This document shows, piece after piece, positions 50,818 to 60,043 of a stretch of DNA of 64,000 nt (position 1 is its first letter; every line of letters begins with the position of its first letter). Origin of the DNA: Kiloniellales bacterium (GTDB lineage: Bacteria > Pseudomonadota > Alphaproteobacteria > Kiloniellales > JAKSBE01); NCBI GenBank assembly GCA_030066685.1, contig JASJBF010000013.1:1-64000 (forward strand), given 5' to 3'. The notes under the pieces were generated by a model, which made no database searches, had not been told where the DNA came from, and saw only the letters and a list, made by a program, of their open reading frames with translations. A program made the translations under genes and the position numbers.

Positions 50818-52797
50818 CTAGGCCGCCTTGACCGACTCCAGGAACGCTTCGATCTCTTGGCGAAGCTTGCTGGCCTGCGCGGACAGATCGGAGGCCAAGC
50901 CAGACACCTTGCCGGCCGCCTTGCTGGTTTCATCCGTCGCCGCGTCGACGTTGGAGATGTTGTCCGTGACTTGGGAGGTCCCGTTGGCGGCGCGCTGAAC
51001 GCTGGTCGAGATTTCCCGAGCCGCGGCGCCTTGCTCCTCGACGGCGCTCGAAATCGCCGTGGCGATCCCGGCCATTTGCTCGATCGTTCCGTTGACGGTT
51101 TCGATCGCGGTCACGGCCTGCTGGGTCGAGCTTTGCATCGCGGAGATCTGCTGGCCGATCTCCTCTGTCGCCTTTGCAGTCTGGTTGGCCAAGGACTTGA
51201 CCTCGCCGGCCACCACGGCGAAGCCCTTGCCGGCATCGCCGGCGCGGGCCGCCTCGATCGTGGCGTTCAGAGCCAGAAGATTGGTCTGCTCGGCGATGTC
51301 CTGGATGAGGCTGACGACCGCGCCGATCTTTTCCGCCGCGTCGGCCAGCTCCCGCATCGTCCCGCTGGTCCGACCGGCTTCGTCCATGGCCTTGCTGGAG
51401 ATATCGGTCGACTGCACGACCTGTCGCCCGATCTCGGCGATCGCGCCTTGCAGCTCCTCGGACGCGGCTGCCACGGTTTGCGTGTTCGAGGACGCCGATT
51501 CGGCCGAACTCGCCGCGGAGCTCGACAGCCTTCGGGTCGCTTCCGCTGCGTCGTTCATCTTCTCCGCCGTTTCCTCGAGTTGCGAGGAGACGGAGGTCAC
51601 CGCGCCGAGGACCTGGCCGACGGTCGTATCGAAGTTGCCGATCATCGCCTCGATGGTGCCAGCCCGAGCTTCCTGGGCCGCGCGCTGTTCGCTGCGCTGT
51701 GCTTCCAGGCTCTCCCGTTCGATTGCGTTCTTCTTGAAGACCAGGACCGCGCGGGCGATGTCGCCGATCTCGTCCTTGCTCCCGACGGACGGTACGTCCT
51801 GATCCGTATCGCCGGCCGCCAGAGCGGTCATGGCTCGGGTCATACTCTTGAGAGGACGGCCGATACTGCGTCCGATCACGAGCGCCAGGGCGAAAGTGAA
51901 GGCGAGCACCAGCAAGCCGGCGGTCAGAAAGACGCTTCGGGTCAGACCGCGTGCCGACGCGAGAGAGGCCTCGGCAGCGACCAATCCCTCGGTCCCGGCC
52001 GCGAAGACATGAACGAAGTCCTCTCCCATGCCGGCGAAGATCTCGCTGAGCGACGCCGTCTCCTTCCGCAGCGCCAGAGAGGCCTTGGCCCAGGCGTGAA
52101 AGCCCTTCTGGTAGTCGTCCATCCGGGCCGACACCTCGTCCTTGAAGGAGGATGGCAAGTCGTTCGCGGCAAGCAGGGCATCGAATTCCTGGCGCCGCTT
52201 GTCTAAGCGGCCGATGTACTTCTCCGCGCCCCTGAGCATGAAATCCTTCTCGTGACGCCGCATCATCAGCATCTTGATGGTCAGCGCATCGAGGTTGGCT
52301 TCCTTAAGCTTCGCCTCCACGGCATGCACGGCGGCCCGGAGAGTCCCTTGCAGGCCGCTCTTCTCGTTGAGGCCGAGCTGCTCATGAAGGCCGACAACCG
52401 TCCGGAACTGATCCGCATGTTCGGAGACGCCTCCGATCAAGCGCTCGACTTCCGCGCCGACCGGCGCGGCGACAGCCATGGTCCTCATTTCCTGGAGCGA
52501 TTCGAGGACCCCTGCGGCTGCCTCTTCGTACTTCTCCGCGTACTCGAGATCGCGCCGGAGGATGAAGTCCTTCTCCCTGCGGCGCATCTGCAAGGCGCCG
52601 ATTTCCACCCGCTGCGCAGCCTGGGCCAGAAGCGCATGCTGGTGCAGGGTTTCGAAGGCTCGCCCGGCACTGACGTCGCCGTAGAGGTAGACGGCACCCA
52701 GGATGGCGACGCAGACGGCGCTCAAGGCGGACAGGAAACCTATTCGAATCGAGATCGGGAAGCGGTCCAGGAAACTTGGCAGGCTCGGCAACGGCAT
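50818..52797 (-). CDS. Methyl-accepting chemotaxis protein with HBM-type sensor
   Basis: The 659-residue protein has an N-terminal membrane helix (about 17-40), a large helical periplasmic sensor (about 41-285), a second membrane helix (about 290-312), HAMP, and a C-terminal signalling domain with the hairpin tip [19 protein letters not shown]. The sensor carries two copies of a motif ([10 protein letters not shown] at 71-80 and [11 protein letters not shown] near 178-188), one per helical bundle, typical of HBM (helical bimodular) domains such as McpS, which bind small organic acids. It should signal to CheA/CheW. No methylesterase or CheW-binding pentapeptide is at the C-terminus. No other che gene is adjacent. 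Confidence 0.9.
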   Translation of the reverse strand: MPLPSLPSFLDRFPISIRIGFLSALSAVCVAILGAVYLYGDVSAGRAFETLHQHALLAQAAQRVEIGALQMRRREKDFILRRDLEYAEKYEEAAAGVLESLQEMRTMAVAAPVGAEVERLIGGVSEHADQFRTVVGLHEQLGLNEKSGLQGTLRAAVHAVEAKLKEANLDALTIKMLMMRRHEKDFMLRGAEKYIGRLDKRRQEFDALLAANDLPSSFKDEVSARMDDYQKGFHAWAKASLALRKETASLSEIFAGMGEDFVHVFAAGTEGLVAAEASLASARGLTRSVFLTAGLLVLAFTFALALVIGRSIGRPLKSMTRAMTALAAGDTDQDVPSVGSKDEIGDIARAVLVFKKNAIERESLEAQRSEQRAAQEARAGTIEAMIGNFDTTVGQVLGAVTSVSSQLEETAEKMNDAAEATRRLSSSAASSAESASSNTQTVAAASEELQGAIAEIGRQVVQSTDISSKAMDEAGRTSGTMRELADAAEKIGAVVSLIQDIAEQTNLLALNATIEAARAGDAGKGFAVVAGEVKSLANQTAKATEEIGQQISAMQSSTQQAVTAIETVNGTIEQMAGIATAISSAVEEQGAAAREISTSVQRAANGTSQVTDNISNVDAATDETSKAAGKVSGLASDLSAQASKLRQEIEAFLESVKAA

Positions 52798-52962
52798 GTC
52801 AATCGCCCTACTCTTTGTGATAGATAATTAGTTATATCTAATTGGTTAAGCGCTGCTGAAGCTTCGCCTTATCAAACCGCTCTTCGGGTTTCCCGAAGGC
52901 TGGAGTCCGGGCGGAGAGAGGGTTCCGGTGCCTCACGAGGGACTGTCGACAAGCCGAGCGGC

Positions 52963-52990
52963 TTGACAGGCCGCGCCTGCCGACTAACAA
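52963..52990 (+). promoter_or_regulatory. Sigma-70-type promoter of the ArsR operon
   Basis: TTGACA (52963-52968) and TAACAA (52985-52990) are separated by 16 bp. The expected start of transcription falls at about 52997-52999, at the ATG itself, so the mRNA is probably leaderless. Confidence 0.55.
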
Positions 52991-52992
52991 TA

Positions 52993-53004
52993 AACCAGAT
53001 GGTT
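52993..53004. promoter_or_regulatory. Operator-like palindrome over the start codon
   Basis: AACCA-GA-TGGTT is a perfect palindrome overlapping the ATG of the ArsR-type gene and the predicted transcription start. ArsR repressors commonly bind such sites to block their own promoter. Confidence 0.45.
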
Positions 53005-53367
53005 AAATATCGGCCACAAGACCTCGATGCCGTGTTTTCCGCCCTGGGCGATCCGACCCGGCGGGCGATCCTGGCCCGCCTGGCGCTGGGGGCGGCCAGC
53101 GTCGGCGACTTGGCGGCGCCCCACGAGATGTCGCTGCCGGCGGTCTCCAAGCACCTGCGGGTGCTGGAGACGGCGGGGCTGCTGCGCAAGGAGAAGGACG
53201 GCCGGGTCGTCCGCTGCCGCCTGGAGGCTGCGCCGCTGCGCGACGCCGCCGCCTGGATCGCCGAGTACCGGCGCTTCTGGGAGGCCCGGCTCGACGCCCT
53301 GGCCGACTATCTGGACGGCCTGGACGAGGGCGCCGGCGGCCCAAGCCCCGACAAGAAGAGAGGATGA
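52999..53367 (+). CDS. ArsR-family repressor (SdpR-like)
   Basis: The 122-residue protein has the ArsR winged helix (ALGDPTRRAILARLALGAAS and SLPAVSKHLRVLETAGLLRK). The metal-binding CxC motif of ArsR is absent, so this looks like the SdpR/PagR-type group that senses no metal through that site. It heads a three-gene unit with a DUF899 thioredoxin-like protein (5 bp downstream) and a GFA-type protein. The promoter is immediately upstream and probably self-repressed. Confidence 0.85.
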   Translation: MVKYRPQDLDAVFSALGDPTRRAILARLALGAASVGDLAAPHEMSLPAVSKHLRVLETAGLLRKEKDGRVVRCRLEAAPLRDAAAWIAEYRRFWEARLDALADYLDGLDEGAGGPSPDKKRG

Positions 53368-53371
53368 GACC

Positions 53372-54070
53372 ATGGGACAGTTCCACGAACAGCGCCTGCC
53401 GGGCGAGAGCGACGACTACCGGGCGGCGCGGGACCGGCTGCTGAAGGCCGAGATGGACCTGCGGCGCCAGGTCGAGGCGGTCGCCGCCCAGCGCCGGGAC
53501 CTGCCGCGCGGCGGTGCTCTGAAGGAGGACTACGTCTTCGAGGAGGGCGGTGCCGATCTCGCCGACGGCGAGACGGTGATCCGGACCCGGCTCTCGGAGC
53601 TCTTCGCGCCCGGCATGGACAGCCTGGTCATCTACGGCTTCATGTACGCCCCGGAAGGCCAGCCCTGTCCGATGTGCAACGCCTTCCTCGACAGTCTGAA
53701 CGGCAACGCGGCGCACATCGGCCAGCGGATCAACCTGGCGGTGGTGGCCAAGGCGCCGATCGGGCGGGTCCGCGACTGGGCGCGGCGGCGCGGCTGGCAC
53801 AACCTGCGGCTCCTGTCCTCCGGCGGCTGCAGCTACAACGGCGACTACCTCGCCGAGACCCCGGCGGGCGATCAGCTGCCGATCGTGAACGTCTTCCAGA
53901 AGACCGAGGAGGGCATCTGCCACCGCTACGCCTCGGAGATGTTCTTTGTGCCTGCGGAGCCGGGCCAGAACCCGCGCCACGTCGACCACCTCTGGCCGCT
54001 GTGGAACCTGCTCGACCTGACGCCCGAAGGGCGCGGCAGCGACTGGTATCCGGGCTACGCCTACGACTGA
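53372..54070 (+). CDS. DUF899 family thioredoxin-like protein
   Basis: The 232-residue protein matches the DUF899 family: LPGESDDYRAARDRLLKAE near the start, a thioredoxin-like core with a CPMC motif (EGQPCPMCNAFLD), and WPLWNLLDLTPEGRG near the C-terminus. DUF899 proteins are often found behind ArsR/SdpR-type regulators. They are presumed oxidoreductases; no partner is known. No signal peptide is seen, so a cytosolic place is likely. The gene starts a few bases after the ArsR stop codon. Confidence 0.9.
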   Translation: MGQFHEQRLPGESDDYRAARDRLLKAEMDLRRQVEAVAAQRRDLPRGGALKEDYVFEEGGADLADGETVIRTRLSELFAPGMDSLVIYGFMYAPEGQPCPMCNAFLDSLNGNAAHIGQRINLAVVAKAPIGRVRDWARRRGWHNLRLLSSGGCSYNGDYLAETPAGDQLPIVNVFQKTEEGICHRYASEMFFVPAEPGQNPRHVDHLWPLWNLLDLTPEGRGSDWYPGYAYD

Positions 54071-54087
54071 ACGGAAAGGACCCCAAC

Positions 54088-54507
54088 ATGACCACCACCT
54101 ACGAAGGCGGCTGCCTCTGCGGCGCGGTGCGCTACGCCTGCGAGGCCGAGCCGGTGGCGACGGTGAACTGCCACTGTCGGGATTGCCAGAAGACCTCCGG
54201 CGGCCCCTACATCTCGGGCATGGTCATCCCGGCGGCGGCCTTCAGCTTCACCGGTGAGGTCACCTGGTTCTCGACCACGGCGGACAGCGGCAGGCGCTCT
54301 CAACGAGGCTTCTGCCCGACCTGCGGCAGCAGCCTCTTCGGCCGGCCCGAAGCCGGCGGCCTGGTCTTCGTCCACGCCAGCACCCTGGACGACGCCTCCT
54401 GGTTCAAGCCGGCGATCGACATCTTCACCTCGAGCGCCCAGCCCTGGGACGTCATGGACCCGGCGCTCGCCAAGTTCGAGAAGATGCCGTCGATGGACGA
54501 GGGGTGA
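54088..54507 (+). CDS. GFA-family zinc-binding protein (DUF636)
   Basis: The 139-residue protein has the Gfa fold with cysteine sets GGCLCGAVRY, NCHCRDCQK and CPTCGSSLF, which bind two zinc ions in this family. Family members were first linked to glutathione-formaldehyde adducts (Gfa), but most, including this one, have no established substrate. It is co-transcribed with DUF899, 17 bp behind it. The ATG at 54088 has an AAAGGA site. Confidence 0.9.
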   Translation: MTTTYEGGCLCGAVRYACEAEPVATVNCHCRDCQKTSGGPYISGMVIPAAAFSFTGEVTWFSTTADSGRRSQRGFCPTCGSSLFGRPEAGGLVFVHASTLDDASWFKPAIDIFTSSAQPWDVMDPALAKFEKMPSMDEG

Positions 54508-54590
54508 AGCGGGAGGCGGGACGCCGGCGGCCGCCCCTGCGGTGCCGCCGCGTCCGGCCTTCCGACGGTGCCTTGACAAGCGGCCCGTTT

Positions 54591-54605
54591 GTTCCCTTTA
54601 TGTTC
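54591..54605. promoter_or_regulatory. LexA (SOS) box before dinB
   Basis: GTTC-CCTTTAT-GTTC matches the alphaproteobacterial LexA operator GTTC-N7-GTTC exactly. A TTGACA hexamer at 54573-54578 places it over the expected promoter spacer/-10 region, so LexA would block dinB transcription. Confidence 0.75.
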
Positions 54606-54675
54606 TCATAATGTGGCCGCCGGGCCCGAGCCGCGGCCCAACAGCTTCAGTGACAGGCGTGCTGGAACCCTCGGC

Positions 54676-55923
54676 ATGGCAGAGATCGCCTCCATCCTTC
54701 ACGCGGACCTGGACGCCTTCTACGCCTCGGTCGAGCAGCTGCTCGACCCGTCGTTGCGCGGCCGGCCGATCGCCGTCGGCGGTGGCGTGGTGCTCGCGGC
54801 CTCCTACGAGGCCAAGGCTTTCGGAGTTCGCAGCGGCATGCCAGGGCGCCGGGCGCGTGCGCTTTGTCCGGGACTGCGCTTCGTCAGGGGCCGCTTCGAG
54901 GACTATCAACGCCTGGGCGATGCCGCCATCGGAGTGCTCGGCGATTTCACCCCCCTGGTCGAGCGGATCTCGATCGACGAGGCCTTTGCCGACGTCGCCG
55001 GCTCGGTCCACATCTTCGGTCCTCCGGAGGAGATGGCGAAAACCATCCGAAGCCGCGTGCGGGCGGAAGTCGGACTGCCGATCTCCCTGGGCGTGGCGCA
55101 GACCAAGCACCTCGCGAAAATCGCCTCGCAGGTGGCGAAGCCCGACGGCCTGGTCGTTGTCGCTCCCGGGACGGAGCAGGAGTTCCTGCGCGATCTGCCC
55201 GTCGAGCTGATGTGGGGCGTGGGCCCGGTCGCCAAGGCGCGGCTCGCCGACAGGGGCATCTTCACCATCGGCCAGATGGCGCAGACCTCGGGCCGGTCCC
55301 TGGAGCGTCTGCTGGGCCGGGCGGCGGGAGGCAAGCTGGCGGCCTTGGCGCGGAATCGGGATCCGCGGGAAGTCGTCACCCGCCGTCGGGCGCGCTCGGT
55401 CGGGGCGCAGTCGGCGCTCGGCAGGAAGCCGGCATCGGCGGAGGTCTTCAGGCCCACATTGCTCCATCTCGCCGACCGGGTGGCCTCGCGGCTCCGGACC
55501 AAGGTCCGGGCCGGTCGGACGGTGACGGTGCGGGTCCGCTTCGCCGACCTGCGCGCGGTGACCCGCGCCCTGACCCTGCCCGCGGCCATTTCCTCGACAG
55601 CGACCCTGGCCGAGGTCGCGGAGGAGCTGGTGCGGAGCGCCTTGGCCGATCATCCCGAGGAAAGGACCATCTCGCTGCTCGGGATCTCGGTGTCGGGTCT
55701 CGAGGCGGAGGCGGCGCTGCAGCTGGATCTCCCGCTTCACCTGGCGGACGAAAAGCGCCGGCCCGGATCCGAGAAAGGCGCCGCGCGCTGGGCGGTCGAC
55801 CGTGCCGTCGATGCGGTCCGCGATCGCTTCGGGCGAGAGTCGATCGGCTACGGGTCGGTCGTCCTGGGCGCGCGACACGCCGTCCCCGACGCCTTTCGCG
55901 AACTCGCCGAGAAGGAGCTGTGA
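54676..55923 (+). CDS. dinB: DNA polymerase IV (DinB), Y-family
   Basis: The 415-residue protein has the Y-family catalytic residues Asp11 (ADLDAFYASVE) and Asp101-Glu102 (SIDEAF), a thumb with helix-hairpin-helix segment GVGPVAKARLADRGIFTIG, and a little-finger domain with KVRAGRTVTVRVRFAD. It copies past damaged bases at the cost of fidelity. The LexA box upstream predicts SOS induction. ATG at 54676 is used; a longer frame from 54589 starts inside the operator. The C-terminus ends without an obvious beta-clamp-binding peptide. Confidence 0.9.
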   Translation: MAEIASILHADLDAFYASVEQLLDPSLRGRPIAVGGGVVLAASYEAKAFGVRSGMPGRRARALCPGLRFVRGRFEDYQRLGDAAIGVLGDFTPLVERISIDEAFADVAGSVHIFGPPEEMAKTIRSRVRAEVGLPISLGVAQTKHLAKIASQVAKPDGLVVVAPGTEQEFLRDLPVELMWGVGPVAKARLADRGIFTIGQMAQTSGRSLERLLGRAAGGKLAALARNRDPREVVTRRRARSVGAQSALGRKPASAEVFRPTLLHLADRVASRLRTKVRAGRTVTVRVRFADLRAVTRALTLPAAISSTATLAEVAEELVRSALADHPEERTISLLGISVSGLEAEAALQLDLPLHLADEKRRPGSEKGAARWAVDRAVDAVRDRFGRESIGYGSVVLGARHAVPDAFRELAEKEL

Positions 55924-55969
55924 CCGGATCATCGAAGCGGCGAGGCCGGCGCCTTTGCGAGGGTCGCCG

Positions 55970-57160
55970 TTAAGCTGGAAGGGTGATGCTGGCCAGGTCT
56001 TTGGGCGACCGAGTGATGACCTCCGGCCGCTCGCCGACGACGACCGTGTCGTCGACCCGGAAGCCGCCCAGGCCGTAGACGTAGATGCCGGGCTCGGCCG
56101 AGTAGACCTCGCCGGTCTCGAGCGGGCGCTCGTTGAAGGCCATGTCCTCCGGGTACTCGTGGCCGATCAGGCCGATGCCGTGGCCGGTGCGGTGGCGGAT
56201 GTGGCTGCCGTAGCCGGCCTCCTCGATGACGCCGCGGGCCGCGTCCTCGATGGCCCGCACCGGCCTGCCCGTGACCATCTGGGCGATCGCGGCCTCGTTG
56301 GCGGCCAGGGCGGCGTCGTAAAGCCGGGCCTGCTCGTCGCTGGGCGGGCCGCAGAAGTAGGTGCGCTCGTTCTCGATCACCAGGCCGTTGAGGCGCGGGA
56401 TCACGATGTTGACCAGGCCGTGGCCCTCCTCGATGCGCAGGCCGGTCAGCGCGCCGTTGCCGTGGGGCGAGGCCGAGGCTGGGCCGGTCAGGGTGTAGCC
56501 GCGGACCTCCAGGTGCTCGCCGGGAAAGCGCTGGGCGGCTTCCTCGAAGATCGCGGCGTGCATGGCGGCGTCGAGCTCCTGGACCAGGCGGCCGGGACGG
56601 ATCGCCTCGCGGTAGCGTTCCTGCGCCCAGTCCGAAAGCGCGGCGGCGGCGCGCATCAGCTCCAGCTCCTCGGGATGCTTGCGCCAGCGCAGGGCGCGCA
56701 GCTCGGCGGTTCGGGCCTCGACCGCGAGCTCGGGCAGGTGCTCGGCGACGCTGGCCAGCGGCGCGGTCAAGGCATCTGCGCCGAGGCGTCCGGCCGTCAG
56801 GGCGCGCCGGCGCAGGGCCTCGGCCAGGATCTCGCTCCAGGCCGTGACCAGGCGCTTGGCGTTGGAGCGGCCGATGTGCTCGTCGTAGAAGACCGCCTCC
56901 TCGACCCAGAGCTGGCCGCGCTCTTCCGCCATGCGCCAGTGATGGGTCGAGAGCTCGTTCAGCAGGGCGAAGGGCGCGCCCGCCTGTGGGACCACCAGCG
57001 CGACCGGCCGCTCCCAGGTCTGGACGTCCAGGTTGAAGTTGCTCGCGAACTGGAGGAAGTCGGCCTGGGTAAAGACCAGGCCGTCGAGACCCTCTTCGAT
57101 CATCAGGGCCTGCATGGCTTCGCGCCGCGTCTCGTAGACGGCTCTGCTCAAGAAGGCCAT
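55970..57160 (-). CDS. M24 peptidase-like protein with altered metal ligands
   Basis: The 396-residue protein has the creatinase/prolidase N-domain and a pita-bread M24 domain. The usual five ligands are Asp, Asp, His, Glu, Glu. His327 (RTGHGIGLIGHE) and Glu356 (SAEPGIYV) are present, but the first Asp aligns with Asn251 (LVNIVIP), the second with Glu263 (IENERT), and the last Glu with Asp370 (FRVDDTV). It may bind a different metal, act on a non-peptide C-N bond as creatinase or ectoine hydrolase do, or be inactive. It lies downstream of the atpE-like gene but about 120 bp away. Confidence 0.8.
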   Translation of the reverse strand: MAFLSRAVYETRREAMQALMIEEGLDGLVFTQADFLQFASNFNLDVQTWERPVALVVPQAGAPFALLNELSTHHWRMAEERGQLWVEEAVFYDEHIGRSNAKRLVTAWSEILAEALRRRALTAGRLGADALTAPLASVAEHLPELAVEARTAELRALRWRKHPEELELMRAAAALSDWAQERYREAIRPGRLVQELDAAMHAAIFEEAAQRFPGEHLEVRGYTLTGPASASPHGNGALTGLRIEEGHGLVNIVIPRLNGLVIENERTYFCGPPSDEQARLYDAALAANEAAIAQMVTGRPVRAIEDAARGVIEEAGYGSHIRHRTGHGIGLIGHEYPEDMAFNERPLETGEVYSAEPGIYVYGLGGFRVDDTVVVGERPEVITRSPKDLASITLPA

Positions 57161-57281
57161 GGCTTGCGCTCCCCTGGTTCTTGCCCGAGCGGGGCAGGCT
57201 AGCAGAGCGGTTGCGGGGACAGAAGGCCGCGTGCCGCGGCGCGGACCTGCGAGGGTCCGGCCGCTGGTTTCGTGATGGGGA

Positions 57282-57509
57282 TCAGCCGACGAAGAGGATG
57301 ATGAAGGCGACGATCAGGGCGAAGAGGGCGATGGCCTCGGTGAGCGCGAAGCCCATCAGGCCGACCGGCTGCACCTTATCGCCGGCGACGGGGTTGCGGG
57401 CCACCGAGGATATCCAGTCGCCGAAGATTCTGCCGAGGGCGAGGGCGACGCCGAAAAGCGGCAGCAGGGCAATGGCCGCGGCCAAAAGCCTGATGCTTTG
57501 GTCAGTCAT
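57282..57509 (-). CDS. atpE: F0F1 ATP synthase subunit c
   Basis: The 75-residue protein is a two-helix c subunit. The proton-carrying Glu58 is in FALTEAIALFALI, and the polar loop has ARNPVAGDK. The first helix has GVALALGRIFGDW in place of the strict GxGxGxG run, a mild deviation. The AAGGAGA site fits the ATG at 57509. It follows atpB by 39 bp. No b, b', delta or F1 genes are nearby, so this is a partial F0 set, perhaps a paralogue. Confidence 0.85.
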   Translation of the reverse strand: MTDQSIRLLAAAIALLPLFGVALALGRIFGDWISSVARNPVAGDKVQPVGLMGFALTEAIALFALIVAFIILFVG

Positions 57510-57548
57510 CTCAAGGTCTCCTTTCGTCGATGCGCGAAGTCTTCGCGG

Positions 57549-58316
57549 TCAATGGGCGTGCAGAGAATCGCGGAGGTAGATCGAGGTGATGAGGATGAAG
57601 ATGTAGGACTGGATCACGAAGATCATGATCTCGAAGCCGTAGAGCACGGCCATCATGATCACAGGGAAGACCGAGAGGCCGATCCCCACGCCGCCGAGCG
57701 CCTCGACCATCATCACGCAGAAGTCGGCGAAAAGCTTGATCATGATATGCCCGGCCAGGATATTGGCGAAAATCCGGACACCCAGGGTGATGGGCCGGAA
57801 GAGGTAGGAGATCACCTCCACGGTCACCAGGACCGGCGCGATGTAAATAGGTGTCCCGGCCGGGAGGAAGAGCCGGAAGAATCCCAGGCCCTGGGTTTGC
57901 AGCGCCAGGACGTTGACGTAGATGAAGACCAGTAGCGCCAAGGCGAGCGTGACCACCAGATGGCTGGTGAAGGTGAATTTGACCGGCGTCAGGCCGAAGA
58001 GGCTGCCGAAGAGGATGAAGACGAAGAGCGCAAACACCAGGGGGATCGCCGGCCGCGCCTCCGGCCCGGCGGTCTTGACCACGGTGTTCGCGACGAAGGC
58101 GTAAACCCCCTCGGCGGCCGCCTGCATGCGGCCGGGGACCATGGCCCGCCTGCGGGCGCCGTAGGTTAGGAAGGCGATGACCAGGATCGCCGTCGTCACC
58201 ATCGCCTGCGCCGAGGTGGTGAAGGAGAGGTCCAGCCCGAAGGCTTCGATCGGGATCAGGACGTCCAGCTCGAACTGCCTGATCGCGTAGGGCGCCTCCG
58301 GTTCGTAGCTGGCCAT
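57549..58316 (-). CDS. atpB: F0F1 ATP synthase subunit a
   Basis: The 255-residue protein has the five to six helices of subunit a and the essential Arg181 in LGVRIFANILAGH, plus the late PVIMMAVLYGFEIMIFVIQSY segment. It is close to alphaproteobacterial and mitochondrial a subunits, with a short N-terminus (FELDVLIPIEAFGLDLSFT). With atpE it forms the proton path. The usual atpI gene ahead and the b genes after atpE are missing. A small exported-protein gene precedes it on the same strand. Confidence 0.9.
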   Translation of the reverse strand: MASYEPEAPYAIRQFELDVLIPIEAFGLDLSFTTSAQAMVTTAILVIAFLTYGARRRAMVPGRMQAAAEGVYAFVANTVVKTAGPEARPAIPLVFALFVFILFGSLFGLTPVKFTFTSHLVVTLALALLVFIYVNVLALQTQGLGFFRLFLPAGTPIYIAPVLVTVEVISYLFRPITLGVRIFANILAGHIMIKLFADFCVMMVEALGGVGIGLSVFPVIMMAVLYGFEIMIFVIQSYIFILITSIYLRDSLHAH

Positions 58317-58364
58317 CCGCGCGCTCCCCTCTCAACCCTTCCTCCATCGCTCCGGCCCGGCGCG

Positions 58365-58628
58365 TCACACCAGGGCGCAGTCGCTCTGCGCGCGCGCCTC
58401 GGCGGCATCCCCCTCCAGGCCCGGCCGCCGGTCGCCGGCGGTCGCCTGGATTGCCTCTCTGCCCTGCGTCTGCCGATCGTCGATCTGCCAGGTGCCGGGA
58501 AGCTGGCCGCCTCCTTCGCCCAGGCAAGCGGGCAACCCGCCGTCGCCCGCCGAGAGCGGCCCCGCGATCAGCAGGGAGGTGCCGAGGCAGAATGAGACCG
58601 CAGTGATCGTCCGGTGTGCGCGCATCAT
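58365..58628 (-). CDS. Small exported hypothetical protein
   Basis: The 87-residue protein has a signal peptide (likely cleavage after LSA-27) and a short acidic, Gly- and Gln-rich mature part with two cysteines (ACLGEG and DCALV). No family was recognised. An AGAGGACC site precedes the ATG. It is 48 bp ahead of atpB on the same strand; it does not resemble AtpI, whose position it takes. Confidence 0.45.
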   Translation of the reverse strand: MMRAHRTITAVSFCLGTSLLIAGPLSAGDGGLPACLGEGGGQLPGTWQIDDRQTQGREAIQATAGDRRPGLEGDAAEARAQSDCALV

Positions 58629-58927
58629 AGGGTTGGTCCTCTGCAGCGTGATCCCGCGGTGCCGAGCGCACCGCCATTTCAGGTCGATATAGCGGCGCGC
58701 CGATCGGAAGCCATTCGGGAAGGACGCGGCTGCTGATCGGCCTTTTCTATCGATCCGGCCGCCGGCCCGCGCGACGCGCCTGAAAGGTGGAAACGATCAC
58801 CGCCGGGTCCGACTTCGATTGGCCCGATGGCCGATGCGCGTCCACGTCTCGAGCGTGACGGAAGCAGCGGGGCCGCTGCCCGGGATCAACCACGCGAATT
58901 TTTTTCGGCGCGGCCCAAGGAGCGATG

Positions 58928-59890
58928 ATGAAAAGGTTCAGGAAAATCCTGCTGGTCTGTGATCGCGAGAGCGAGCACGACGAACTGCTGGCGCGGGCCG
59001 TCTCGCTGGCCAAGTCCAACGAGGCTCAGTTGACCCTGATCGATCCCTTGGGTTCGGAGCCGGGCGAGCTCTCGGCCGTCTTCGCCGCGCTGCCGGGCGC
59101 CCGTGGCCAGGAGGTCGAGCACGAGGTGCTGAGCTTCCATCGCGCCCGGCTTTCCGCCATCGGGGCTTCGATCACGGCGCAGGGGGTGGAGGTCCGGACC
59201 CTGGTCCCGCAGGGCATCGCCTTCATCGAGATCATCCGCGAGGTCTTGCGTGGCGGCCACGACTTGGTGATGAAGGGTGCCGAAGGCGGCAGGGCGGACG
59301 GTCCGCAGGTCTTCGGCAGCACGGATCTGCATCTCCTGCGCAAGTGCCCTTGCCCGGTTTGGATCATGAAGAGGGGCGTGGAGCCCAGCTACGCGCGGAT
59401 CCTCGCGGCGATTGACCCGGACCCCGGGAACGACGAGAAATCGGCCCTCGACAGGCTAATCCTCGACCTCGCGACCTCCCTCTCCGAGATCGACGACAGT
59501 GAGCTGCACGTCGTTCACGCCTGGCGACTGGTCGGCGAGGAGTCCTTCCGCCACAGCGCCTTCCTGCGCTCGAGCGAGGCGGAGATCGACCGGCTCCTCG
59601 AAGAGGAGAAAGGACGGCACCGCAGCCGTCTCGATGCTGCGCTCGAAGGCTACCGCATCGAAGATCGCGCGGAGCGGGTCCATCTGCTGAAGGGCGACGC
59701 AGGCTGGTTGATCCCCGAGCTGGCCCGCGACAAAGGCGCGGAGCTGATCGTCATGGGCACCGTCGGCCGGACCGGGCTGAGCGGCTACTTCATCGGCAAC
59801 ACCGCCGAGGCGATCCTCGGCCAGGTCGACTGCTCGGTGCTCGCGGTGAAGCCGCCCGGATTCCGGACCCCCGTGCGTCTGGAGGGCTGA
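58928..59890 (+). CDS. Tandem universal stress protein (UspE-like)
   Basis: The 320-residue protein is two UspA domains in one chain (about 4-146 and 152-315). The second has the ATP-binding signature GTVGRTGLSGYFIGNTAEAI; in the first this loop is degenerate (KGAEGGRADGPQVFGSTDLHLL). The pattern resembles E. coli UspE, a cytosolic stress-resistance protein. ATG at 58928 is better spaced from AAGGAG than the adjacent ATG at 58925. It lies before the Mrp antiporter operon with 150 bp between, so co-regulation is possible but not shown. Confidence 0.85.
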   Translation: MKRFRKILLVCDRESEHDELLARAVSLAKSNEAQLTLIDPLGSEPGELSAVFAALPGARGQEVEHEVLSFHRARLSAIGASITAQGVEVRTLVPQGIAFIEIIREVLRGGHDLVMKGAEGGRADGPQVFGSTDLHLLRKCPCPVWIMKRGVEPSYARILAAIDPDPGNDEKSALDRLILDLATSLSEIDDSELHVVHAWRLVGEESFRHSAFLRSSEAEIDRLLEEEKGRHRSRLDAALEGYRIEDRAERVHLLKGDAGWLIPELARDKGAELIVMGTVGRTGLSGYFIGNTAEAILGQVDCSVLAVKPPGFRTPVRLEG

Positions 59891-60043
59891 GCGGTCCCAC
59901 GCCTCTCGCCGGAAGGGCCGCTGCGGGCTCTCGTTTGATCTTGATTTCCTATCAAGCTGCCGCGTAGCTTCGATTGTGACCATCAAGCCCTCGGACCCAT
60001 ATCCCGGCTCTTAGGAGTTGGAGACGAGAGCTAAGGCGGGATC

